Under the pieces are notes generated by a model. The model saw nothing but the letters and a program-made list of their open reading frames with translations, was not told the DNA's origin and did not search any database. 64,000 bases of DNA, from assembly GCA_015179125.1 (NCBI GenBank), contig WHVA01000095.1:212113-276112 (forward strand), given 5' to 3'. Positions 43,349 to 53,705 of this stretch are shown one piece after another. The translations under genes and the position numbers were made by a program. Within the stretch, counting starts at the first letter, position 1. Each line of letters opens with the position of its first letter. Source of the stretch: Gautieria morchelliformis (taxonomy: Eukaryota; Basidiomycota; Agaricomycetes; Gomphales; Gomphaceae).

Positions 43349-44179
43349 TCAGTCTCGCTCTTTCAGGACGCAGCGCTTCTTGTGTTGGTCTCGGTAGTCC
43401 TGGCGGGCATACCACTTGTTACTGGTAGACAGACACGTTGACTAACTGTGTAGGAACAGAATGGGGAGGATGCGCTCACCAGATGCAGCATTCGTGAATT
43501 TTGCCCTGGTTCTTCGTATCGACGTGGCGTTTCGCATCCTGGGCATATGCATACACCTTCCCGCTGTAATGACTGTAAGTGTGTCAGGCTCACACCCGGG
43601 ATCGACATACCAGCTGCACATGAAAGGCTTTTCTTTAAGGTGGACGCGACGAATGTGAGAGATCGCGTGTCTCCTGCTAGGGATGTGAGCCTTGTCTGAA
43701 CAGCTTGGATATGCACAGCGGTGGTATGTGTTGCCTTCCTCGTTGGTCTTGATGATGTAAATTTCCAGGTCGGACAAGCTGGTGAAGGTGCCAACCTGGC
43801 TGAACGTGTGCTGGGGAAACTCGGACGGAGGAAGGAGAGGTTGGGCCGACGCTTGTGGTGGAGCCATGGAATGAACAGTAGTATTCTGCATGCCACATCA
43901 GTGTCGTGGTGACTAGCGACGCAGGACACTCGATGGACGACTCACCGGTAGCGAATGCATGTTGAATGCGGGGGCTGCAGTAGTGTTGAGGCATGTATGG
44001 TTAATTGTTGTTTTGTGTGGTGCTGCAAGGTACGTACTGATGGGGGAATTGGAGGCAGGAATGTCTGCATCGGTAAGAGAGTATGTGTCGGTGAGTAAGA
44101 CACCAAGACAATCTAGACTGATACTTGAGAGGCAGCCCAGGAAGTCGAGGTCCATCGTCAAATGGGATGAGTCGTCCAT
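43349..44179 (-). CDS. C2H2 zinc-finger protein, four exons
   Basis: Exons on the minus strand are 44,179-43,946, 43,885-43,611, 43,563-43,480 and 43,421-43,349. They are joined across introns of 60, 47 and 58 bp, all GT-AG, and all junctions keep frame, giving 221 aa. Finger 1 is C-X4-C-X14-H-X4-H around YHRCAYPSC. Finger 2 is created only by splicing and reads FMCSCGKVYAYAQDAKRH. Finger 3 is also splice-made, ECCICNKWYARQDYRDQHKK then RC, with C-X2-C-X12-H-X4-C. The N-terminal 80 residues are Ser/Thr-rich and unstructured. The fit of three fingers to splice sites is strong evidence of a real gene. It is probably a nuclear DNA-binding regulator, target unknown. The first exon is the least certain part, because an overlapping frame from ATG 44,234 has a good context too. 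Confidence 0.75.
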
Positions 44180-44293
44180 GAAAGTCGCTAGTTGTGCCTA
44201 TGATGCTGAGAGTTGTGTGGGGTGTGGTAGCCATGTTGAGTTGCTTGCCTAAATACTGAATAGTGGAACGAAATGATGATCCCATACTGAGTC

Positions 44294-44301
44294 CTTATAT
44301 A
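44294..44301 (-). promoter_or_regulatory. TATA box of the C2H2 gene
   Basis: TATATAAG on the minus strand lies 115-122 bp upstream of the chosen start, which would put transcription initiation near 44,270. A long hairpin lies about 40 bp further upstream. Confidence 0.5.
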
Positions 44302-44338
44302 ATCCAACTGCCAGAGCGACGGCTGTACACCATAGAGG

Positions 44339-44413
44339 CTGTACCCGTAGTTGAGGTAGTATCTCAAATGACATGGCATATCATTTGAGATACTACCTCA
44401 ACTATGAGTACAG
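44339..44413. repeat. 37-bp-arm hairpin upstream of the C2H2 promoter
   Basis: Arms 44,339-44,375 and 44,377-44,413 pair around a single centre base with three mismatches. It could be a small inverted-repeat element, a cruciform regulatory site, or a small-RNA precursor. No 2-10 bp target duplication is obvious. The loop is too short for a canonical animal-type precursor. Confidence 0.85.
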
Positions 44414-46320
44414 TCGCGCTCAGTGAGCGCGGAAAGGAACTATTTACGGCGAGTCACGCGTCAGGGGCATGATGCGTGCCAGACACGTCCGACTTCCTGT
44501 GAAACTCAAGCTTCTATCTGGAGATTGAGATAGCCACCGTAACGAAGAGATGACCTTCTGTGTCCCCGCCACAAAGCATCGGAGATGTCCGATGCTACTG
44601 GAGAGGATCCAACTTCGGTCTCCCTCGACTGGGATATTTCCCCTGAATAAGGTAGCTCTATTGTCTTATTATACGTGTGCACACGCGCATTGTGTTTTGA
44701 ATGTGTGCAATTGGAGCATCTGTGCTCATACCAGACTGACTTTTGCATCAAATGGAAGTAATATAAGGGTGTCTATAATGAACAAAAAATTGCACTATTG
44801 TATACTCCAACCATTTCCAAGATTGGCCAAGTTGCGTAAATCAAGCTTCTGTTCACCAGGACATGCAAGGCGGCTTGCTGAGATTTTAGATTGTCGGAAT
44901 ATAGTTCAGAGAAATGTGCATTCGTCTCATAATGTCGTTGAATTTCTTCAATCTGCTAGTCGTCCAAATGTAGCATCTTAATGTTTACCTGTTCAAACAA
45001 GAAAATATATCAGCAGAATCACACAGAAAGTAATGATAGCGACTGACTTTTATCACCCCTCCCCGCTGCATGAGTGGCTTGCTAGGAAAACATGGGATAT
45101 TCATGGTCTAGAGGTAAACAGCGAATGTTAGCAGGTAAGATCAACGCAACGAGGAGATTGGAGACTTGACCCAATTGAGGTGCCACATGAGGTGGGGGAA
45201 AAGACGGCTGCGAGTTGCGGCATCATTCAGAGAAAGGAGCAGAACGCACTGAAGCAAGACGATGAAAACGATGACTAAGAAAAAAAAGTCTCTAGTAGGC
45301 GACATATACACGTCATATGAGCGGATCTACAAAGGCTCCAAATGGTGCATTGAGTACATTATCAGTGAAGCGATGCCCTCCGATGATGGAGGTCGAACAG
45401 TTGCTCCAAAAGGGAAACGACGGTAAGCGAGTTTTGGTATTTGGACCAAACTGCCGGTCATTCCGATAGTCTGGATTGATCAGCTGCTGACCAAGCTGGT
45501 TGCACCTCCAGTGGAATGGCAGTTACATAATCACACGATTAACGCCCCCGCTAAAGCCTCCCTTCCATAACTGTTCACCGCTCCCCCCCCGAATCGGATG
45601 CCACACATTATCTTATGTGACGCTACACCGGTAAGTGGCCGTTACATAGCCACTAAGAACCTTGAGGCCTCAGGCCCTGAGGCAGGGGATAGTGGCTACC
45701 AGCGCCTAGCGAGGTCGCCGCGGCAAGAAAAAGATGCTGTCACCTCTCCCTCCCCGGCCAGGTCGCACCCCATTCTCCGAAGTTGCCCTGCTACTGCTCA
45801 GACATGGTCTCGCTAGCCATGTCTCGTCGTATACTGGTATGAGCCGTGGACGCAATAGGTAACCAAGCCCCGCGATTTTCTCAAGCCCTGTCGTGACTCG
45901 TTGCAATCCGATGTCGCATGGTCGACAGCACCTCGAAGCCATTGTTCATCCAGTGTGAAAGGGTGTTCCCTGGCATGCACACTCCAGCCATTTTCGTGAT
46001 ACGCAGCTCACATAGTGGGCACGTCCAGCTTCCATTCATCCCGACCTTAGCTCATCTTCATGATCGAACGCACCGAGGCTTCCCCGCCACTACTGGACAG
46101 GAACTTGGTGCGGCAATGATTGCATGATTTTGTACATCCTTATAGTGTTGCATTTCACCGGTACGCATGTACGCACAAGGATACTTAGCAATAAAATGTG
46201 TTGGCGAGAGAGGGCGTGGTGTGTGTGCGCACTTTAAGCTATAATACAGTTACAGCTCCTGCATACTGTCACCGCGTCGTCACCGTTTGCATCGAGACAA
46301 ACCTTTCGAGAAGAAGCCCA
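44414..46320. other. Gene-poor stretch
   Basis: I see short unrelated frames only. The final 330 bp (45,990-46,320) is the duplicated host segment described at 41,205. A frame near 45,270-45,425 reads TKKKKSLVGDIYTSYERIYK and ends SDDGGRTVAPKGKRR, which looks like a protein C-terminus but has no identifiable partner exons. Confidence 0.4.
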
Positions 46321-46325
46321 TGTCC

Positions 46326-46638
46326 TGTAGGATATGACAAGCCTACGCGTCGTTGTGGACGCGCGGCATATTATGGTTCGTTGTGTACCATTACGTGTAT
46401 TTGTTTATTTTCGGTCTGTGCACGTTGTCTCGCTGAGTCTTAAGTCTATAGGATAAAATACTAGCCATCGTGTTTATTCCACCTCAGCGCTCGTATTACT
46501 TGCGCTGAGATGAGTAGGTCTACATTCATGTATGTTCCGAGCTCTAACAGTAGTTTAGTTGTATTTCAGGTAGCTACAAATCTACAGCGCTCGTATTACT
46601 TGCGCTGAGTTGTATTTCAGTATCAATCAACTTCTATA
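46326..46638 (+). repeat. 5' LTR of element E
   Basis: The 313-bp LTR starts TGTAGGATATG and ends CTTCTATA, an unusual non-CA terminus confirmed by the target duplication on the other side. A TATA-like gataaaat at 46,452-46,459 precedes a hairpin with stem CTCAGCGC/GCGCTGAG at 46,483-46,509. The hairpin is repeated at 46,585-46,607. Confidence 0.93.
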
Positions 46639-46660
46639 GGTTATAGGGCCCCGACAAAGA

Positions 46661-49600
46661 ATGTCCTCTATCAATACGAAGCTGATTGCTATTGAGAAGC
46701 TCGCTGCCGATGGCGCGAATTGGCTCTCATGGAAGAGTTGCATGTTGTCGATCCTAGAGTCGAGTGCGTTGACAAAGCACGTCCTAGGCACTGCACGTCG
46801 CCCACCTGATCCCAGTACTTTCCCTCCTAATCATATGCTCACTCCTGATGAGTTAGAGACACTTGAGAAGGAAGAGGAAAGAATGGAAAAGTACCTCGCC
46901 CGCGAGGGTCATGCAAAGGCCCAGATCTTTGTATCAGTCTCGGATTCCCTCCTCCTATCCATCCAAAACCTTGCGACATCGAAAGAGGTGTGGGATGCCG
47001 TGTGCGCCGAGTACCAGGTAAAGCCGAAGATGGCCCAAGTCGATCTGCAGCGCAGAATGTGCGCATTGAGATGCGAGGATGGCGGTGACGTTCGTGCACA
47101 CCTTGACTCCCTTGTGGAGATGCACGAGAGGTTAGCTGGGATGGGAGCAAGAGTAGATGAGAACGAGTTTTACAATATCGTTCTTGCATCGCTCCTGGAG
47201 TCCTATGACATTATGCTGAATGCTGTCACCTCTGCCGTATCTGCCACAGGCAGAACACTCAAACCCAATGAACTTGCAACCCTAATAAAAGCCGAGTACG
47301 ATCAACGAAAAGCTCAGTCACGCCCTACCGACAGTAATGAGAACAACGCTCTCACAACAAATATACGTGGAGCTAAAGGTCGCTCGAATCACACTGACAT
47401 GTCAAAAGTCAAGTGCTACAATTGCCAGCGAATAGGGCATTTTCAGAGCGACTGCTGGGCGAAGGGCGGTGGTAAAGAGGGTCAGGGGCCAAGCGGAAAG
47501 AGGGGCAAGCGTGGTAAAGGCAAGGGCAAAAGAGAAAAAGGGGGCAGTACCGCAAATGCAGCCGGAGCGAACACAGCGGATGATGGCGATGATTGTGCTT
47601 TCACAACTACGTTTGATGGAGCAACTCTTGCTCAAACAGCTGCATCACAATCTGACAAGGTCACTGAAATCTGGGATACAGGCGCAAGCATTCACATGTC
47701 ACCGTATCGAGACCTTTTCACTAATTTTGCCCCCATTATCCCTCCTAAAACTATCCATGCTGCAGACAAGACCATTTTTGAAGCTATAGGCCGAGGGGAT
47801 ATGAAAATCGAAGTCCCGAATGGAAACGGGATGACTCGCCTGACACTGAAGAATGTCTTGTATGCCCCCACAATCGCTTTTACGCTCATCTTGATTGGAC
47901 ACTGCGACAATGCAGGTTTCTATTGCACATTCGGTGGAGGTTTGTGCACTCTTCGCAATGCTACTGGCAAAGTCTATGCCTCAATCCCGAAGACTCGAGG
48001 CCTTTATCGTTTCGAGCATGACATGAAAATGAGTGCCAATATGACACATACCATCATGTCACTCACAGATTTGCACACTCATATGGGCCACATCTCTCCT
48101 ATCATTGCAAAACGTCTAGTCAGTGATGGGCTAGTCGAAGGCATAGAACTTGACTTATCTGCACCCGCCGAGTTTTGTGAAACATGCGTAAAGGCGAAGA
48201 TTACATGAAAGCCCGTGCCCAAAGAACGAGTCAGTGAGAAAGCAAAAGTTGAAGGCGAAAAAATACACACAGATGTGTGGGGACCTGCACAGGTCGAGAC
48301 AATAGGTGGTAAACGTTACTATATTTCCTTCACGGACGACTGCACGCGTGAGACAACAATTTACCTTCTGCATAAAAAGAGTGAAGCTTTGAGAAATACA
48401 AAGGTCATGAGGCCCTCCTTTTAACGCAAAGGAATATCAAAATAAAAAAGCTGCAATCGGATCGTGGAGGTGAGTACCTCAGCAACGAGTTTAAAACTTA
48501 CCTTGCCACTCAAGGTACTCAATGTCAACTTACCGTCCACAATACACCAGAACAAAACGGTGTAGCCGAACGCCTCAATCGCACGATTATTGAGCATGCC
48601 CTTGCTATGCTTCTCGATGCCAATTTGCCTAAGTTCCTTTGGGGCGAAGCAGTAATGCATGCGACGTACCTGAAGAACTGCACTTCCACACGCGCACTCC
48701 CTGATAAAACCCCCTTCGAAATGGTTCATGGGGTGAAACCAAACCTAGCTGAGTTACCGAAATGGGGAGAAAAAGTTTATGTGAAGGTAGAAAATGTTGT
48801 GAAGCTAGATGATAAAGCAACAGATGGGCGTTGGGTCGGATTCAGCACCAAAAGCAAAGGACATCGAATCTATTGGCCAGCAAAGCGCAGTGTTACAGTG
48901 GAACACAATATTGTTTTTGAAAAGAAAGTACGTACCTCTGTTCCGATTCTCCAGTCCGAGGGGGAGATTAGACCAAGTAGCGGTCTGGAAAATCCAAGTG
49001 TACCTTTCAAATCCATTTCCGTTCCACTTCCGGCCCCTCCACCTTCAGAACCTGATCCACTAGAAGACTTTGAAAAGACTCCCAGTTCCGACAAGCTAGA
49101 AGGACGCGGTTTGCGAGTAAAGAAGCCATCAGAATATATATGCCGAGTTGTAGAGGGTGTAGGTACCGGCGAAGGTCGTCCCAAAGGCCCTACTTTCCCA
49201 AAAGGGCTTCAGGTGCCGAAAGAATACACCACTGCTATGTTTTTCGAAGCAAAGGGTGAAGAGGATGAGGACGAGTTGCCGGCCCTGATCGTGGATGAAG
49301 AAGACGACCCACCATTTTCAATCTTCGATGATTTCGTCGAAGAGATCTCAACCCTGATTGCTGACGACGAAGATGAGCCAGACATTTTTGCTATGCCTGC
49401 ACGAGTGGATCTTGGAGAACCTGAAACATTGGAAGAGGCGTTACAAAGTGAGAATGCACCAGAGTGGATGAAAGCGATGAAGAAAGAACTTAATGCGCTG
49501 CGTGCTACTGGTACGTGGACCATCATCGAAAGACCTGAAGACGTAAATATAGTCGGCTGCCGATGGGTCTTCCGAATTAAGTGCAATGCCCAAGGAAAAA

Positions 49601-50970
49601 TCCTGGAATTCAGAGCTCGACTTGTTGCCCAAGGATATACACAGGCATTCGGAGTAGATTATGACGAAACGTTCTCACCTGTGGCTAGGCTAGAATCACT
49701 CCGCATCATATCTTCGCTCGCTGCCAGAAACGACTGGCCTCTCCACCAGATGGATGTCAGTAGTGCGTACCTCAATGCTCCTCTCACAGAGCCAATTTAT
49801 ATGTGCCAGCCACCAAATTTCACCGAGGGAAGCCCAAAGCATGTTTGCCTACTCAAAAAGGCATTATACGGCCTGAAACAATCAGGTTGCGAATGGTATA
49901 AATGTCTTTCACGTGCCTTTTATGACTTTGGCTTCACCCGTAGTGCCGCCGACCCTGCTGTGTTTTATAAACACGCTCATGGCGCGCACACCATTGTGGC
50001 GGTCGCAGTCGATGAGTTAACCATCACAGCCAACGCTCAAAAGCCTATGGCCGAGGTAAAAGAGCAGTTAAAATCCAGATTTAAAATGAAAGATCTTGGA
50101 GACTTATCTTGGCTCTTAGGAATGGAGGTAAAACGAGATCGCGTGAAACGTACCATTTCATTCGCTCAACATGCCTATATCGACACCATCCTCAGACGTT
50201 TCAATTTACAAAATGCAGCGCCACTCACAATCCCACTCGACTCACATAGCTTCCTATCCAAATCACAATGCCCCTCGACATCGCAGCAATTTGAAGACAT
50301 GCGCAATGTACCCTATCGCGAGGCAGTTGGTTCACTGATGTGGGCGGCTCTCGCAACACGACCAGATATCACGTTTGCAGTTTCCTACCTCTCACAGTTC
50401 ATGGAAAATCCTGGGAGGCCGCATTGGGAAGCGTTGAAGAGAGTATTAAGATATCTAAAGGGAACGAAAGAAAAGAGGTTGATATTTGGAGAAAAGAAGA
50501 ATGGACTAACAGCTTACACTGATTCAGACTGGGGGTCTCAAGAACACCGTCACTCCATTTCAGGATATGTTTTCCTGATAGACGGCGGCGCTATTTCTTG
50601 GAGTTCAAAGAAACAACCCATCGTCGCCCTCTCAACTGCTGAAGCAGAATTCATTGCAGCTACGCACGCCGCAAAAGAGTCATTTTGGCTACGCACCTTC
50701 CTTTCTGAGATTGCGCGACCTCTAACATCCCCAATCACTCTCTATTCCGACAATCAGTCAGCAATTGTCATAGCCAAAGACAATCAGCACCATGCACGCA
50801 CTAAGCATATCGATATTCGTTACAATTTTATTCGCGAAGCCATCGAATCTGGCGTCATTTCTATCATATATTGTCCTACCGAGGACATGATCGCCGACAT
50901 GCTTACCAAACCCCTTCCCCGTTCAAAAATCGAACGCTTCACAAGTTGCATTGGCCTCCGCTCGGCTTGA
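46661..50970 (+). pseudogene. gag-pol of copia element E, nearly intact
   Basis: Gag starts at ATG 46,661 (22 bp after the LTR). Zinc knuckle CYNCQRIGHFQSDC, protease WDTGASIHMS and GAG-pre-integrase THMGHISPIIAKRL follow. A TGA at 48,206-48,208 stands where D1 and D2 have Arg. The frame then reopens through integrase HTDVWGPAQ, and a one-base loss near 48,385 shifts it to the frame used from there to 50,970 (QSDRGGEYL, HNTPEQNGVAERLNR, RT, RNase H). In RT the usual VDD active site reads VAVDELTI, so the second Asp is Glu, which should cripple the enzyme. RNase H has SLSTAEAEF-type residues as ALSTAEAEFIAA. The end is LRSA and TGA just before the polypurine tract. Confidence 0.9.
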
Positions 50971-50977
50971 GGGGGAG

Positions 50978-51290
50978 TGTAGGATATGACAAGCCTACGC
51001 GTCGTTGTGGACGCGTGGCGTATTATGGTTCGTTGTGTACCATTACGTGTATTTGTTTATTTTCAGTCTGTGCACGTTGTCTCGCTGAGTCTTAAGTCTA
51101 TAGGATAAAATACTAGCCATCGTGTTTATTCCACCTCAGCACTCGTATTACTTGCGCTGAGGTGAGTAGGTCTACATTCATGTATGTTCCGAGCTCTAAC
51201 AGTAGTTTAGTTGTATTTCAGGTAGCTACAAATCTACAGCGCTCGTATTACTTGCGCTGAGTTGTATTTCAGTATCAATCAACTTCTATA
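50978..51290 (+). repeat. 3' LTR of element E
   Basis: This is the copy of 46,326-46,638. Here the first hairpin is followed by GTGAGT (51,162-51,167), a good donor-like sequence that reads ATGAGT in the 5' LTR. The matching acceptor-like CTACAG ends at 51,239, just before the second hairpin. Confidence 0.93.
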
Positions 51291-52053
51291 TGTCCCTCTG
51301 CTTCCAAAGGCAGCAAGGCGACGCAGACTATGCGTACAGCGGTCTACCGTGGCTAGTATGTGACATGAAATATCAGGCACTCCCCAGCGCCGCCTACACC
51401 AAGGGATTCTGCCCTGGAGTGAGGAGGCCGATACGACCAGCGGGACAGCAGACAGTGACGGGGACGTGCGGCCCGCAATGAACTTTGCTCACCAGTGACC
51501 ATACCCAAGACGCAGTGAGAAGCAAACATGCGTGGCGTGCGACGCGTTGATCACGTGACATGCTGGAGACATGGGTGGCATCCTGATCACGTGCATGTCC
51601 GAGGGGGATGCTCACGTTCACCTGGGCCTCATCCACGCGGTACTGGTCCTCACAGATGTACCACCAATGCCATTGACACTGATGTATATCTCTTTGGCAT
51701 AAATATATATTTATTAATGTCTTGGAACTGGTCTGCATGTGTGGTAGCACTCTAAGGGGGGAATGAAAGGACATGGATCAGGTCCTTTCTAACATGGCAT
51801 CCATGTTAGCATCTGCACGTGTGCGGTGTGCACATTAGGATTTTAAGCAATGAATGGATGAACCAAGTTCGGATTCACGCACTCGCACTGTGTGTGCGTA
51901 TTCTAAGCCATGAAATCACCTGGGTCGTTGGGTGAGGCGCATGTCCAGTGCCTGTGGGCATGGAGTACAAATTAATCTATGTAATTCATAGAGCAGGAAT
52001 ATCCAGAGTGAGAACAAATGAGAGTGTGTCAGTTGGGGATGGGCCCCATTGGT
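51291..52053. other. Right flank of element E and gene-free spacer
   Basis: The first 140 bp continue the host segment duplicated at 41,548-41,680. The rest shows no recognisable gene. It ends at the stop codon of the KDZ transposase relic on the minus strand. Confidence 0.5.
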
Positions 52054-53350
52054 CTATCCCATCGCCATGCGCTGGATTTTCAGCCTGTTCCATACACTTA
52101 CAAAGACCTGAGTGTATACTATGGCCCGTCCCTGCGTCATGTAGCTCACCCCTTTGCGTATGCGGTTGAGGCCGCTGTTACCACACTCAGCCGCACTCGT
52201 GTTCACGGCTGCCAGGTGTGGGTCGAGAGCTGCGTAAGTTGACAAGAACGAGGAAGGTGAGCACTTGGTATGACCACCAGAGTGAAAATCATCCACAGCA
52301 AAGAGGGTGTCTGCAAAGAAGGCAGGCTCACGTGTCATGCAATATGGTGCGAGGGCGCAGGTGAAATCATACACGACGAGTTTGGGGGCAACCTCCCACC
52401 TCGTGAACAACGCGGAAAAGACATCATTGCGTCCCTCCCCACTCGGGATGCAATGGAATCCATAGCAGACAGAGTGTGTGCACCAGCAGCACATGATGCC
52501 ACCGGTTAGGCCCTGCGTTTTGTAGCTCCCGAAAAATTTCGAGCACTTCCCACCGCGGTTGCCTGAGGGCTCATTTCGGGTGTCATGGCGCAGCAGTGGG
52601 TAGGAGGGGCGCTGGCGAATGGGGCGCTGTGTGTACCATGTCCCAGTCTGGCGACATTGTGTGAACATCTGCCGCCCTGGCTGTTAGAGCAGTGACTCAC
52701 CTGGCGCCAGTCCAAGGCCTCCATGGATGCGGAAGGTGATTGCGTGCGGTCTGCACCAAGGACCAGCTGCCACACTTCTCGGGAGCGCATGAGGACCCAT
52801 GCAATCGCATCATATGCCACGCGAGGCAACCTGGGATTCTCTGACTGCCACACAGTGATGAGGTTACTGATTGCTGGGACACTGGACAGAATGGATGCAG
52901 AGTGGTGGCCACCTTCAGTGATGAACCGGTCCAAGGCCGCGTGCGCGTGCGGCAGAACGAACTGCAGGATAGATTCCTCCATGGCACACTGGGCCATGGG
53001 CAGTCAGTGTGCAGTGGTGTAAGTAAATGGAGTGTACTCATTTCCCTCAAAAACGCGGTGATGGCGTGGGCCTTAGGGCCGCCCCGTCAGGTTTCCATGG
53101 TGGCCTCCAACACCTCGAAAAGGGTCGCAAGGGCGGGACATACCTGCTGCAGACGGTTGACGAGGCCTACATGGTTGTCCCAAGCTGGCAGCTGGCCCTC
53201 AGGGGGATCCGGGCCTGCTGGGGACCCGGTGTGCATGGCGTCGTCCAACTCGGAGCCATGGGGGACTCGTGTCGACTTGCCATGTGAGATGGCAATGCGG
53301 AGGTCATGACGCAGGCCCTTGTCCACGATGGGAGCTTGGTGGGGCTGGGA
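52054..53350 (-). pseudogene. KDZ transposase C-terminal region
   Basis: On the minus strand a segment reads VDKGLRHDLRIAISHGKSTR and so on to EVLEATMET, a TGA at 53,087-53,089, then RGGPKAHAITAFLRE. A further exon has ILSSVPAISNLITVWQSENP and ALDWRQ. A 53-bp GT-AG intron at 52,648-52,700 joins this in phase to TGTWYTQRPIRQRPSYPLLR, LTGGIMCCWCTHSVCYGFHC, GEGRNDVFSALFTRWEVAPK, VVYDFTCALAPYC, VDDFHSGGHTKCSPSSF, AAECGNSGLNRIRKGVSYM and VFVSVWNR. These are landmarks of basidiomycete Kyakuja-Dileera-Zisupton transposases, including probable catalytic Asp in YDF and VDDFH and Glu in AAEC. The N-terminal part is absent because the LTR of element C begins at 53,354, right in the coding sequence. The junction near 53,000 is unresolved. 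Confidence 0.75.
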
Positions 53351-53705
53351 CCTTGTAAATAACCCATGTACCTACATGTACATTAGTTATTATATAATCC
53401 CAGTGGGCCCCTTAGGGACCCACTGTATAGTTTATGCATGGGAACCGGCTAGCGGTCCCCATCGCATCTTACTCTTACCTGTCACTACATAGCATTCAGA
53501 ATACCACTCATTGGTCAAGTTCTGCAGTGCCCTTGTGATACAAGGTCCTAAGATCGACATCTTTACACCTTTTTGAACTATCCTGCAGTTGATCGCCACG
53601 CGACCAACCGATAGTGGATTCGAAGCAATCTTGAAAAAGATCGCTGTGTCGACGACTAAACATCGTTGAGACCCTCCAGTAGACCCTCTACTGTCGGCTG
53701 CGAGC

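Larger units (their letters stand above)
46326..51290 (+). mobile_element. Element E: copia element with target duplication
   Basis: The 4,965-bp element is bounded by 313-bp LTRs (46,326-46,638; 50,978-51,290) with five differences, all transitions. The 5-bp duplication tgtcc flanks it (46,321-46,325; 51,291-51,295). The primer site ggttatagggccccga follows the 5' LTR, and the polypurine tract gagggggag precedes the 3' LTR. It sits in the copy of the host segment whose empty counterpart is at 41,548. Confidence 0.95.

Noticed and set aside
44349..44362. The hairpin arm contains tgaggtagta, identical to the first ten bases of animal let-7
   Set aside because: Fungi have no let-7. A ten-base match in a 64-kb window is expected by chance, and the loop is too short.
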